A DNA stretch of 64,000 nucleotides from Janthinobacterium sp. 64 (lineage in GTDB: Bacteria > Pseudomonadota > Gammaproteobacteria > Burkholderiales > Burkholderiaceae_D), in NCBI RefSeq assembly GCF_002813325.1, contig NZ_PHUG01000001.1:4402001-4466000 (forward strand), read 5' to 3'. Positions 35,897 to 44,656 of the stretch are shown here, in pieces; positions within the stretch are counted from its first letter, which is position 1, and each line of letters begins with the position of its first letter. Under the pieces are notes generated by a model that saw only the letters and a list, made by a program, of their open reading frames with translations, searched no databases and was not told the DNA's origin. A program made the position numbers and the translations under genes.

Positions 35897-36622
35897 GTGA
35901 TCAAAATGAGCAGAATCGCATTGGTACTGGCCTCGGGCCTGATGATGTCGTGCGCCGGCGCGGAAACGCCAACGGAAGCGAGCATCAAAAAGCTGATCGA
36001 GCCGCGCCTGGGCGAAGGCGCCAAGGTCGATTCGGTCAAGGAAACGCCATACGGCGGCCTGTACGAAGTGCGCACCGGTGGCGACATCCTGTACACGGAC
36101 AAGGCCGCGCAATACCTGTTCGTCGGTCACGTCTTCGACGCCAAGACGTCGCAAGACCTGACCAAGGTGCGCCTGGACGAAGTCAACCGCATCAAGTTCT
36201 CGGACCTGCCGCTCGACTCGGCCATGAAGACCGTCAAGGGCAATGGCAAGCGCGTGATCGCCGTGTTCGAAGATCCGAACTGCGGCTATTGCAAGCGCTT
36301 CCGCCAGAACGCCCTGAAGGAAATCGACAACGTCACCGTCTACACCTTCATGTACAACATCCTGTCGCCCGATTCGATCGCCAAGTCGCGCAATATCTGG
36401 TGCGCGCCGGACCGCAACAAGGCCTGGGATGACTGGATGTTGAACGGCAAGGCGCCGGCCACGGTGGCCGCCACGTGCGCCAATCCGCATGAAAAAATCC
36501 TGGCCCTGGGCCAGCAGTTGCGCGTTTCGGGCACGCCGGCCATCTTCTTTGCCGACGGCAGCCGCATTCCGGGCGCAGTCGATGCGAAAACCTTGGAACA
36601 GAAATTCTCGACCATTAAGTAA
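35897..36622 (+). CDS. dsbC: DsbC-type periplasmic thiol:disulfide isomerase
   Basis: The 241-residue product has a signal peptide, an N-terminal dimerisation domain (SIKKLIEPRLGEGAKVDSVKETPYGGLYEVRTGGDILYTDKAAQYLFVGHVFD) and a thioredoxin fold with the active site C129-GY-C132. Its cis-Pro region is SGTPAIFFADG. It reshuffles wrong disulfides in the periplasm, kept reduced by DsbD. Start choice: GTG at 35897 has GGAG eight bases upstream; ATG at 35906 is the alternative. A second Cys pair (WCAPD, ATCANPHE) is typical of DsbC. Confidence 0.93.
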   Translation: MIKMSRIALVLASGLMMSCAGAETPTEASIKKLIEPRLGEGAKVDSVKETPYGGLYEVRTGGDILYTDKAAQYLFVGHVFDAKTSQDLTKVRLDEVNRIKFSDLPLDSAMKTVKGNGKRVIAVFEDPNCGYCKRFRQNALKEIDNVTVYTFMYNILSPDSIAKSRNIWCAPDRNKAWDDWMLNGKAPATVAATCANPHEKILALGQQLRVSGTPAIFFADGSRIPGAVDAKTLEQKFSTIK

Positions 36623-36650
36623 TCCGGGCTGTCGCCAGGAAGGCTGGACG

Positions 36651-36679
36651 GCGCGCCCTCGCAAGGCGCGCTTTTTTTT
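36651..36679 (+). terminator. terminator of dsbC
   Basis: The stem GCGCGCC / GGCGCGC (36651-36657 with 36665-36671) is followed by eight T residues. Confidence 0.88.
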
Positions 36680-36753
36680 GCGTTTTTTTCCGCTGTCGTA
36701 TCATCAAGTGTTGTTCGTAGACGCCATAACAATCCAAAGAGGGGAAGCAGCAG

Positions 36754-37212
36754 ATGATTACCTTGAATATCAACGGACGCGACACGCAGGTCGACGCCGA
36801 TCCTTCCACGCCCATCCTGTGGGCGCTGCGCGATAACCTGAACATGACGGGCACCAAATTCGGTTGCGGCGCGGCCCTGTGCGGCGCCTGCACGGTGCAC
36901 CTCGACGGCCAGCCGATCCGCTCCTGCATCACGCCGATTTCCTCGGTGGGCGCGCAAAAGATCACCACCATCGAAGCGATGGAAAACGACCAGGTGGGCA
37001 AGGCCGTGCAGGCCGCATGGGTGCGCCACGACGTGCCGCAATGCGGCTACTGTCAAAGCGGCCAGGTGATGAGCGCGACGGCGCTGCTGCGCACCAACAA
37101 GGCGCCCAGCGATGCCGACATCGACGGCGCCATGAGCGGCAATATCTGCCGCTGCGGCACCTATCAACGGATCCGCGCAGCCATCAAGGACGCGGCCAAG
37201 ACCCTGGCCTGA
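36754..37212 (+). CDS. 2Fe-2S subunit of a molybdenum hydroxylase (isoquinoline oxidoreductase alpha-like)
   Basis: The 152-residue product carries both cluster motifs: the plant-ferredoxin-type CGAALCGACTVHLDG with a further Cys in SCITPI, and the second pair CGYCQSGQVMSA and CRCGTYQRI. Length and motifs fit the small subunit of two-subunit xanthine-oxidase-family enzymes such as isoquinoline 1-oxidoreductase. Electrons pass from the Mo centre of the neighbouring large subunit to these clusters. GAGGGGAAG precedes the ATG. The substrate is unknown. Confidence 0.93.
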   Translation: MITLNINGRDTQVDADPSTPILWALRDNLNMTGTKFGCGAALCGACTVHLDGQPIRSCITPISSVGAQKITTIEAMENDQVGKAVQAAWVRHDVPQCGYCQSGQVMSATALLRTNKAPSDADIDGAMSGNICRCGTYQRIRAAIKDAAKTLA

Positions 37213-37222
37213 GGAGAGCGAC

Positions 37223-39496
37223 ATGCGTATCGAATGGTTGAATCAGGAAGCATTGCAGCATGGCGGCGTGACCCTGGGCGCGGCGCTGGCAGCGGTGCCG
37301 GTGGCTGTGGTTGGCGCGGCCGATGGCGTGTCGCGGCGCGGTTTCATGAAGGCCGGCGCGGTGGCCGGCGGCGGCTTGATGCTGGGCTTTTTCCTGCCCG
37401 GTGCCGGCAAGCTGGCGCAGGCGGCCGATGCCGCTCCCGCCAAGCCCGTGTATGCGCCGAACGCGTTTTTGCACATCGCTCCCGATAACACGGTGACGGT
37501 GCAGGTGAACCGGCTGGAATTTGGCCAGGGCGTGCAAACGAGCTTGCCCATGCTGATCGCCGAGGAACTCGACGCCGACTGGAGTCTGGTGCATGGCGCG
37601 CTGGCGCCCGCCGGCGAGCAGTACAAGGATGCCGCCTACGGCATGCAGATGACGGGCGGCTCGGGCAGCATCGCCCATTCGTTCACGCAGTACCGCGAAA
37701 TCGGCGCCAAGGCGCGCGCCATGCTGGTGGGCGCCGCTGCCACACAGTGGAAGGTCAGCCCCGACCAGGTGCGCGCCGCCAAGGGCGTGCTGTATGGCCC
37801 CGGCGGGCAAAAGGCGACGTATGGCGAACTTGCCGACGCGGCCATGCGCCAGCCCGTACCTTCCAGCGTCAAGCTGAAGGACCCGCGCGACTTCGTCATC
37901 ATCGGCCAGCCCGTGAAACGCCTGGACGCGGCCGCCAAATCGACGGGAAAACAGCAGTTCGGCATCGACTTCAAGCCGCCCGGCGCGAAAGTGGCCATGG
38001 TGGCGCGCCCGCCCGTGTTTGGCGCGAAGGTGGCGAAATTCGACGCCAGCAAGGCGAAAGCCATCAAGGGCGTGCTGGACGTGCTGGAAGTGAAGACCGA
38101 CCGTGGCGGCAGCGGCGTGGCGGTGATTGCCGACGGCTACTGGCCCGCCAAGCAGGGACGCGACGCTTTGGTGATCGAATGGGATACGAACGCCGTGGAA
38201 AAGGTCAGCAGCGACCAGCAACTGGTGGCCTTCAAGGCGCTGGCGAAAACGCCGGGCACGGTGGCGCGCGCATTCGATGTCGCCGCATTATCCAAGGCGC
38301 CGAAAAAGATCGAAGCCGTGTACGAGTTCCCTTACCTGGCGCACGCGCCGATGGAGCCGCTCAATTGCGTCGTCGACCTGCAGGACGACAAATGCACGAT
38401 GTGGGTCGGCTCGCAATTCCAGACGGGTGACCAGGCAGCGATTGCCGCCACCTCGGGCCTGAAACCCGAACAGGTGACCCTGCACACGATGATGGCCGGC
38501 GGCGGCTTCGGCCGGCGCGCCGTGCCCTCGTCCGACTACGTGGTCGAAGCCGTCAACGTCGCCAAGGCGTACCGCGCGGCGGGCAAGAGCGGTCCGTTAA
38601 AACTGATGTGGAGCCGCGAGGATGACATCAAGGGCGGCTACTACCGGCCGTCGCATGTACACCGCGCGCAGATCGGCCTCGACGGCAAAGGCAAGATCCT
38701 CGCCTGGGACCACACCATCGTCGGGCAGTCCATCATGGCCGGCACGCCGTTCGAAGCCTTCATGGTGAAAAATGGCGTCGACGGCACCATGGTCGAAGGC
38801 ATGGGCGAGCCGTACACCCTGCCGATGAAGCTGTCCGTGCACACGGCCAAGGCGAACGTGCCCGTGCTGTGGTGGCGTTCCGTCGGCTCGACGCATACGG
38901 CCTTCGTGATGGAAACCCTGATCGACGAGGCGGCGCATGTGGCGAAGATGGACCCCGTCGCCTACCGCAAGCAGCTGATCGACGCGAAGCACACGCGCCA
39001 CATCGCCGCGCTGGACCTGGCCGTGGCCAAGTCAGGCTATGGCAAGAAGAAGCTGCCGAAGGGGCAGGCCTGGGGCGTGGCCATGCATGAATCGTTCAAT
39101 TCCGTGGTCGCCTACGTGGTGACGGCGTCGGTGGTCAAAGTTGCGCCCAGGCTGCACCAGGTATGGGCGGGCGTGCATTGCAACCTGGCCGTCAATCCCC
39201 TGACGATCGAGGCGCAAGTGCAGGGCGCCGCGCTGATGGCGCTGGGCATGACCATCCCCGGCGCGGCCATCACGCTCAAGGATGGCGTGGTGGAGCAGCA
39301 GAACTTTGGCGACTACCCGGTGCCGCGCATGCCCGACATGCCGGTGATCGAGGTACACCTGGTGCCGTCGGGCGACGCGCCGACGGGCATGGGCGAGCCG
39401 GGCGTGCCGCCATTGGCGCCTGCGTTTGCCAATGCGCTGTTTGCCCTGACGGGCAAGCGCCTGCGCAAGCTGCCGTTCGACCTGGCGGCCGCATGA
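37223..39496 (+). CDS. molybdopterin-binding large subunit of a molybdenum hydroxylase (isoquinoline oxidoreductase beta-like)
   Basis: The 757-residue product begins ten bases after the small subunit. A twin-arginine-like signal (SRRGFMKAGAVAGGGLMLGFFLPG) at residues about 37-65 suggests export of the folded enzyme. Conserved sites include NRLEFGQGVQTSLPMLIAEELDAD, AHAPMEPLNCV, MAGGGFGRRA (Mo-pterin loop), WWRSVGSTHTAFVMETLIDE and MGEPGVPPLAPAFANALFALTGKRLR with the catalytic Glu. There is no separate FAD subunit, so cytochromes or quinones are the probable electron acceptors. Confidence 0.93.
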   Translation: MRIEWLNQEALQHGGVTLGAALAAVPVAVVGAADGVSRRGFMKAGAVAGGGLMLGFFLPGAGKLAQAADAAPAKPVYAPNAFLHIAPDNTVTVQVNRLEFGQGVQTSLPMLIAEELDADWSLVHGALAPAGEQYKDAAYGMQMTGGSGSIAHSFTQYREIGAKARAMLVGAAATQWKVSPDQVRAAKGVLYGPGGQKATYGELADAAMRQPVPSSVKLKDPRDFVIIGQPVKRLDAAAKSTGKQQFGIDFKPPGAKVAMVARPPVFGAKVAKFDASKAKAIKGVLDVLEVKTDRGGSGVAVIADGYWPAKQGRDALVIEWDTNAVEKVSSDQQLVAFKALAKTPGTVARAFDVAALSKAPKKIEAVYEFPYLAHAPMEPLNCVVDLQDDKCTMWVGSQFQTGDQAAIAATSGLKPEQVTLHTMMAGGGFGRRAVPSSDYVVEAVNVAKAYRAAGKSGPLKLMWSREDDIKGGYYRPSHVHRAQIGLDGKGKILAWDHTIVGQSIMAGTPFEAFMVKNGVDGTMVEGMGEPYTLPMKLSVHTAKANVPVLWWRSVGSTHTAFVMETLIDEAAHVAKMDPVAYRKQLIDAKHTRHIAALDLAVAKSGYGKKKLPKGQAWGVAMHESFNSVVAYVVTASVVKVAPRLHQVWAGVHCNLAVNPLTIEAQVQGAALMALGMTIPGAAITLKDGVVEQQNFGDYPVPRMPDMPVIEVHLVPSGDAPTGMGEPGVPPLAPAFANALFALTGKRLRKLPFDLAAA

Positions 39497-39509
39497 CGGC
39501 AGCAGTTTT

Positions 39510-40118
39510 TTGAGTACGGTCGGCATCTTGCTGGCAGCCGGAAGGGGACGCAGGTTCGACCCTTCCGGCGTACAGAACAAATTATTGCAGCCGTTGACGG
39601 AAGGCTCGCATGCGGGCTTGCCTGTCGTGGTGGCGGCAGCGATGAACATGCTGGCGGCCTTGCCGCGCGTGCTGGCCGTGGTGCGTGCCGACGACACGCA
39701 GGTGGCGCGCGCGCTCGGTGCGCTGGGCTGCGAGGTGCGCGTCTGCCATGACGCCGATACGGGCATGGCCGCCTCGCTGACCTGCGCCATCGACTATGTG
39801 CGCGGCGCGCCGGGCTGGCTGATCGCCCTGGGCGACATGCCTTTCGTGGAAGCGGCTACAATCGCCGCCTTGTCGCAAGCCATCGGCGCTGGCGCGCGCA
39901 TCGCCGTGCCCGTGTTCCAGGGGCGGCGCGGCAATCCTGTCGCGTTCAGCGCTTTTTACTTGCCGCTGCTGCTGGCGCTCGATGGCGACCAGGGCGCGCG
40001 CAGCATCGTCAACAGCCATGCCGTATGCGACGTGACAGTGGACGACGGCGGCATCTTGCGCGATATTGATACACCTGACGATTTGTCGCCGGTGCATGGC
40101 ACGCCCGGGCGACTTTAG
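39510..40118 (+). CDS. mocA: molybdenum cofactor cytidylyltransferase-like nucleotidyltransferase
   Basis: The 202-residue product matches the MobA-like/MocA family: GILLAAGRGRRFDPSG (nucleotide-binding loop), VVRADDTQVARALGALGCEV, GMAASLTCAIDYV, WLIALGDMPFV (metal site Asp) and GRRGNPVAFSA. It is expected to make the cytosine dinucleotide form of the Mo cofactor for the adjacent hydroxylase. No ATG heads the frame; TTG at 39510 is the only nearby start and has no ribosome site. An ATG at 39493, overlapping the previous stop, enters another frame and stops after six codons at a run of six T; one extra T would join it to this frame. Confidence 0.82.
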   Translation: MSTVGILLAAGRGRRFDPSGVQNKLLQPLTEGSHAGLPVVVAAAMNMLAALPRVLAVVRADDTQVARALGALGCEVRVCHDADTGMAASLTCAIDYVRGAPGWLIALGDMPFVEAATIAALSQAIGAGARIAVPVFQGRRGNPVAFSAFYLPLLLALDGDQGARSIVNSHAVCDVTVDDGGILRDIDTPDDLSPVHGTPGRL

Positions 40119-40145
40119 AACACCCATGCCAGACACGAGAAAAAC

Positions 40146-41975
40146 ATGAAAAAAGCTCCAATTAAAAAAAGTATCGCCAAGGCGCCCGCCGCCGGCATCA
40201 TCTACAGCATCGCCGCCCTTGATCTGGCTGGCCACATGTTCAAGGTCACCTTGACGGTCAAGTCGCCAGCCGCCATCGGCCAGGTCTTTTCCTTGCCGGC
40301 CTGGATCCCGGGCAGCTACATGATCCGCGAATTTTCGCGCAACATCGTCAGCATCCGCGCCGAGTCCGAGGGCAAGGCCGTGGCGCTGACCAAACTGGAC
40401 AAGCATTCGTGGCAAGCCGCTCCGTGCAAGGGCGCCTTGACGCTCGAATACGACGTCTACGCCTGGGATTTGTCCGTGCGCGCCGCGCACCTGGACCAGA
40501 ATCACGGCTTCTTCAACGGCACCAGCGTGTTCCTGCGCGTGCTGGGCCAGGAATCCGACGCACATGAAGTGCACATCGTGCAGCCGAAGGATGCGGCCTG
40601 CAAGACCTGGCGAGTCGCCACCACCCTGCCGGAACTCAAGGCCAAGCGCTATGGTTTCGGCAGCTACCAGGCGGCCAACTACGATGAGCTGATCGACCAC
40701 CCGGTGGAGATGGGCGACTTCGCGCTGGCCACTTTCAAGGCGCATGGCGTGCCGCACGATATCGTCGTCACGGGCAAGGTGCCGAACCTGGACCTGGACC
40801 GTTTGTGCCGCGACCTGAAAGCGATCTGCGAAACGCAGATCGCCTTCTTCGAGCCGAAGACGAAAAAAGCGCCGATGGACCGCTATGTGTTCATGACCAT
40901 GGCCGTCGGCGACGGTTACGGCGGCCTGGAACACCGTGCCTCGACGGCGCTGATCTGCGCCCGCGCCGACTTGCCGACGACGGCGTCGATCAGCACGGAG
41001 ATCGGCGACGGCTACCTGAAATTCCTCGGCCTGTGCAGCCACGAGTACTTCCATACCTGGAACGTCAAGCGCATCAAGCCGGCCGCCTTTGCGCCGTACA
41101 ACCTGCAGGCGGAAAGCTATTCGCCGCTGCTGTGGCTATTCGAAGGCTTCACCAGCTATTACGACGACCTGATGCTGGTGCGTGCTGGCCTGATCGACGA
41201 GGCAGCCTATTTCAAGCTGCTGGGGAAAACCGTCAACAGCGTCTTGCGTGGCAGCGGCCGCAGCAAGCAAAGCGTGGCCGATTCCAGCTTCGACGCCTGG
41301 GGCAAGTACTACCGCCAGGATGAAAACGCGCCGAACGCCATCGTCAGCTACTACACCAAGGGTTCGCTGATCGCGCTGGCCTTCGACCTGACGATCCGCA
41401 GCAAGACGAGTGGCGAGAAATCGCTGGACGACGTGATGCAGGCGCTGTGGCAGCGCTATGGCCGCGATTTCTACAAGGGTAAAGCGCGCGGCGTGACGCC
41501 GGCCGAGGTCGAAGCCCTGTTCGATGAAGTTTCCGGCACGCGCATGAAACCGTTCTTCGAGCGCTACATCCGCGGTACGGACGACGTGCCGCTGGCGCGC
41601 CTGCTGGCGCCGTTCGGCGTGAAATACAGCGACGCGCGCAAGGCGGAAAAGCCCAGCCTCGACGTCACTCTGGGCCGCGACGGCAACGACGCCAGACTGG
41701 CGCAGGTGCACCAGGGCGGCGCCGCCCACGCGGCCGGCCTGTCGGCAGGCGACGTGCTGGTGGCTGTCGATGGCTTGCGCGTGACGGGTTCCAACCTGGA
41801 CACCTTGCTGGGTCGTTATGCCGTCGGCGCCAGGGTGGCCATCCACGCCTTCCGCCGCGACGAGCTGATGACGTTTGCCACCGTCTTGCAGGGCGACCGC
41901 GTCCCTAGCGTCAGCTTGACACTGCTGCCGGCGCCAAAGAAAGCCACGGGGCCAAAGCGTCCTAGCGCCGCATGA
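40146..41975 (+). CDS. M61 family glycyl aminopeptidase-like metallopeptidase with PDZ domain
   Basis: The 609-residue product has the N-terminal beta domain of the family (FSLPAWIPGSYMIREFSRNI), zinc motif H299-EYF-H303 in LCSHEYFHTWNVKRIKP, the third ligand region LWLFEGFTSYYDDLMLVRAGL, and a C-terminal PDZ domain (ARLAQVHQGGAAHAAGLSAGDVLVAVDGLRV). No signal peptide is visible; it starts with a Lys-rich stretch. Family members remove N-terminal Gly/Ala. It has its own terminator. Confidence 0.92.
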   Translation: MKKAPIKKSIAKAPAAGIIYSIAALDLAGHMFKVTLTVKSPAAIGQVFSLPAWIPGSYMIREFSRNIVSIRAESEGKAVALTKLDKHSWQAAPCKGALTLEYDVYAWDLSVRAAHLDQNHGFFNGTSVFLRVLGQESDAHEVHIVQPKDAACKTWRVATTLPELKAKRYGFGSYQAANYDELIDHPVEMGDFALATFKAHGVPHDIVVTGKVPNLDLDRLCRDLKAICETQIAFFEPKTKKAPMDRYVFMTMAVGDGYGGLEHRASTALICARADLPTTASISTEIGDGYLKFLGLCSHEYFHTWNVKRIKPAAFAPYNLQAESYSPLLWLFEGFTSYYDDLMLVRAGLIDEAAYFKLLGKTVNSVLRGSGRSKQSVADSSFDAWGKYYRQDENAPNAIVSYYTKGSLIALAFDLTIRSKTSGEKSLDDVMQALWQRYGRDFYKGKARGVTPAEVEALFDEVSGTRMKPFFERYIRGTDDVPLARLLAPFGVKYSDARKAEKPSLDVTLGRDGNDARLAQVHQGGAAHAAGLSAGDVLVAVDGLRVTGSNLDTLLGRYAVGARVAIHAFRRDELMTFATVLQGDRVPSVSLTLLPAPKKATGPKRPSAA

Positions 41976-42008
41976 CGCTCATGCTGATGAACATGCGTTA
42001 AGACAGAG

Positions 42009-42032
42009 AACCGGCCGTTATGGCCGGTTTTT
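42009..42032 (+). terminator. terminator of the M61 peptidase gene
   Basis: AACCGGCC (42009-42016) pairs with GGCCGGTT (42022-42029), followed by TTT. The next 130 bases are AT-rich and should hold the promoter of the diguanylate cyclase; no clear hexamers were identified. Confidence 0.8.
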
Positions 42033-42168
42033 CATTTCAGGATGCAACTTCTTAAATGCAAGTTATCCACCCGTATTGGCGCTGTGCCATCATATTTACC
42101 GCAAATGAACTAATTTTCCTTCAACTAAACTAAAATTGCCGAACTGTTTCTTTTAGATCGCGCCCAAC

Positions 42169-43371
42169 GTGCAAACCCTCGATCCACGAACGATCATGCT
42201 GATGACGACCCTGATGTGCGGGGCCATGAGCATCGTCATGTTCTCGGTGTATCGCAGTTTCCGGCGCGAGGTGCATGGCCTGGGGCATTGGGCGGCCGGT
42301 TTGCTGTTGCTGGTATGCGCGTCGCTGCTGTTTGGCACCCGCGAGGTACTGCCGCCGGCATTGTCGATGATCGCGGCCAATGCGGCGCTGGTGGCCGGCA
42401 TCGGCCTGTCGATGCTGGGCACGGAGAAATTCTTTGGCCTGGCGCCCAGCCGCCGTGCCTATTTGCTGATACTTGCCCTGGCCATCGCCGGCAATAGCTG
42501 GTGGCTACTGGCGCGCCCCGATTTCTCGGCGCGCGTGGCGGTTTTCTCCCTGCTGGTCTTCCTGTTGTATGCGCGCCAGGTGCAACTGGTGTGGCGCCAT
42601 GGCGAGCGCCATTTCTCGAGTTTTTTCTTTGGCGTGCTGATGCTGATGCAAGCCCTGGTGGTGCTGGTGCGCGGCATGTCGGCCTTGCTGCATGGCGGCG
42701 CCAGCGTGAACCTGGCGGTGGCAGGCACGCCGGCCGGCATCTATCTGGCGGTCGCCAATTTCATGGCGCTGCTGCTGACCGTGGGCTTCATGACGGTGGC
42801 GACGCGCCGCCTGCAGCAGATACTGGAGCGCCGCTCGACCCACGATCCGCTGACGCAGGTGCTGAACCGGCGCGGCTTTGGCGACGCCTATGCACGCGAG
42901 ATAGATAATCTGCGCCGCCGCCGTTTGCCGTTGACGCTGCTCAGCATCGACCTCGATTACTTCAAATCGATCAATGACCGCTACGGTCACGCGGTGGGAG
43001 ACCAGGTGCTGGCGCATGTGGCCACCGTGATCAAAGGCGCCTTGCGCGAATCGGATTGCGTGGCGCGTTTCGGCGGCGAGGAGTTCGTCGTGCTGATGCC
43101 GGATATGCCCGTGCATAATGCCTTGGGCGTGGCCGAACGCATACGCGCCTTGCTGCGCGAGTCCAGCCATGCGGAACTGCCTTCGTGTACCGTCAGCATC
43201 GGCGTCGCTTGCCAGGCATCGCTGCTGGAGGGGCTGGAAGAATTACTGTCGCGCGCCGATGCGGCCCTGTACCTGGCCAAGGAGCGGGGGCGTGACCGCA
43301 TCGAACTCGATGCCGCTGCGCTTACTGCGGACCGGACAATGTCCGCAGCTGGAATCGGTACTGTTCGTTGA
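42169..43371 (+). CDS. membrane-bound diguanylate cyclase (GGDEF)
   Basis: The 400-residue product has about seven membrane helices in residues 10-215 (TTLMCGAMSIVMFSVY, LLLLVCASLLFG, VAVFSLLVFLLYARQVQLVW, and others). A GGDEF domain follows: THDPLTQVLNRRGFGDAY, SIDLDYFKSINDRYGHAVGDQVL and the active-site motif GGEEF. No inhibitory RxxD is evident before it. It should make c-di-GMP. The start is a GTG with no good ribosome site; ATGs nine and eleven codons later are alternatives. Its last 50 bases overlap the convergent gene. Confidence 0.9.
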   Translation: MQTLDPRTIMLMTTLMCGAMSIVMFSVYRSFRREVHGLGHWAAGLLLLVCASLLFGTREVLPPALSMIAANAALVAGIGLSMLGTEKFFGLAPSRRAYLLILALAIAGNSWWLLARPDFSARVAVFSLLVFLLYARQVQLVWRHGERHFSSFFFGVLMLMQALVVLVRGMSALLHGGASVNLAVAGTPAGIYLAVANFMALLLTVGFMTVATRRLQQILERRSTHDPLTQVLNRRGFGDAYAREIDNLRRRRLPLTLLSIDLDYFKSINDRYGHAVGDQVLAHVATVIKGALRESDCVARFGGEEFVVLMPDMPVHNALGVAERIRALLRESSHAELPSCTVSIGVACQASLLEGLEELLSRADAALYLAKERGRDRIELDAAALTADRTMSAAGIGTVR

Positions 43372-43801
43372 ACAGGAAGGTTTCGGAAAAATCGAAGGTT
43401 TTGGCGTGGCGGCGCATCAGATGTGCCGCTGGCGGAAAGAGGGTTGGCACGCGCCGTACGGCGGCCAGCGCCGCAGCCGATGCTTCGCCGTCGCGCGAAC
43501 GGTGCACGTGCACGCTTTTCAGCTCGCCGTCGGGGCCAACGCTCAGGTCGAGCACGACGATGGCCGGCAACATGGGCGGCAGGCGCCCGCTGAACGTGTA
43601 TGCACCGTTGGCCGCCATGATCTGCTGCGCCACCAGCGATTTGTAGGCGTCGATGCTGGCGGCCAGCTGTATCGCGGCCAGCTGTATCGCGGCCGGCGTG
43701 CGAGGGGGCGTACCTGCGGGCGTGCGCGTCGCCGGCGGGGCCGCAGTCTGGCAAGCCGACAGCAGGGCAGCAGTGGCAAGGACGATGATCGCGTGTCTCA
43801 T
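43322..43801 (-). CDS. TonB C-terminal-like lipoprotein
   Basis: The 159-residue product starts MRHAIIVLATAALLSAC, with lipobox LSAC (Cys 17). A Pro/Thr/Ala-rich linker with the tandem unit AIQLA follows. The C-terminal part (YTFSGRLPPMLPAIVVLDLSVGPDGELKSVHVHRSRDGEASAAALAAVRRVPTLFPP) resembles the TonB/TolA C-terminal domain, which contacts outer-membrane partners. No membrane-energy helix is present, so it is not a true TonB. The coding end overlaps the diguanylate cyclase 3' end by 50 bases. Confidence 0.75.
   Translation of the reverse strand: MRHAIIVLATAALLSACQTAAPPATRTPAGTPPRTPAAIQLAAIQLAASIDAYKSLVAQQIMAANGAYTFSGRLPPMLPAIVVLDLSVGPDGELKSVHVHRSRDGEASAAALAAVRRVPTLFPPAAHLMRRHAKTFDFSETFLFNEQYRFQLRTLSGPQ
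43661..43694. repeat. 15-bp tandem repeat inside the TonB-like lipoprotein gene
   Basis: GGCCAGCTGTATCGC occurs at 43661-43675 and 43676-43690, followed by GGCC. It keeps the frame and encodes the repeated AIQLA in the linker; copy number may vary between strains. Confidence 0.8.
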
Positions 43802-43821
43802 GCCTGCCAGACTACCATGCT

Positions 43822-44622
43822 TTAACTGAACAGGCGTTCCAGTTCCACGCCGGGGTCTGGCGCGCGCATGAACGCTTCGCCCACGAGGAAACTGTGGATG
43901 TGCGCGTCGCGCATGCGTTGCACGTCGGCCGTGCTGTGGATGCCCGATTCCGTGATGATCAATTTGTCTTGCGGGATGCGCGGCAAAAGATTAATCGTCG
44001 TGTCCAGCGACGTCTCGAACGTGCGCAGGTTGCGGTTGTTGATGCCGATCAGCGCGCTCTTGAGTTTCAGGGCCGCCGTCAGTTCGTCGCCATCGTGGCT
44101 TTCGATCAGCACGCCCATGCCCAGTTCGTGGGCGCATGCTTCCATCTCCGCCATCAAGCCATGGTCGAGCGCCGCGACGATCAGCAGGATGCAGTCGGCG
44201 CCCATGGCGCGCGCTTCATAAATCTGGTACATGTCCACCATGAAGTCCTTGCGCAGCACGGGAATGGCGCAGGCGGCGCGCGCCTGCTGCAGGTATGCCA
44301 CGCTGCCCTGGAAGAACTGTTCGTCCGTCAGCACGGACAGGCAGGCCGCGCCATGCTGGGCATAGCTGGCGGCGATGTCCGCCGGGCGGAAGTCGGCGCG
44401 GATCACGCCTTTCGATGGCGACGCTTTTTTGACTTCGGCGATGATGCCGGGCTTGCCGGCGGCGATGTGCTGGCGCAGGCTAGCTTCAAAACCGCGCAGA
44501 CCGGCGCGCAGGGCGCCGTCGCTTTCCACGTCGCCGCGCAGGCTGGCCAGGCTGCGGCGGGCTTTGGCCTTGGCCACTTCGTCGGCCTTCACGGCCAGGA
44601 TTTTATCGAGTATGTCGGACAT
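43822..44622 (-). CDS. trpC: indole-3-glycerol-phosphate synthase
   Basis: The 266-residue product shows the TrpC signature [29 protein letters not shown] with the catalytic Lys and Glu. [31 protein letters not shown] and [26 protein letters not shown] are also diagnostic. It closes the indole ring in tryptophan synthesis. It is the last visible gene of the trp unit, 34 bases behind trpD. No separate trpF, trpB or trpA is in the window. Confidence 0.96.
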   Translation of the reverse strand: MSDILDKILAVKADEVAKAKARRSLASLRGDVESDGALRAGLRGFEASLRQHIAAGKPGIIAEVKKASPSKGVIRADFRPADIAASYAQHGAACLSVLTDEQFFQGSVAYLQQARAACAIPVLRKDFMVDMYQIYEARAMGADCILLIVAALDHGLMAEMEACAHELGMGVLIESHDGDELTAALKLKSALIGINNRNLRTFETSLDTTINLLPRIPQDKLIITESGIHSTADVQRMRDAHIHSFLVGEAFMRAPDPGVELERLFS

Positions 44623-44656
44623 GATGGTCGCTATTCTATAAGGGAGGGCGGAGGAC

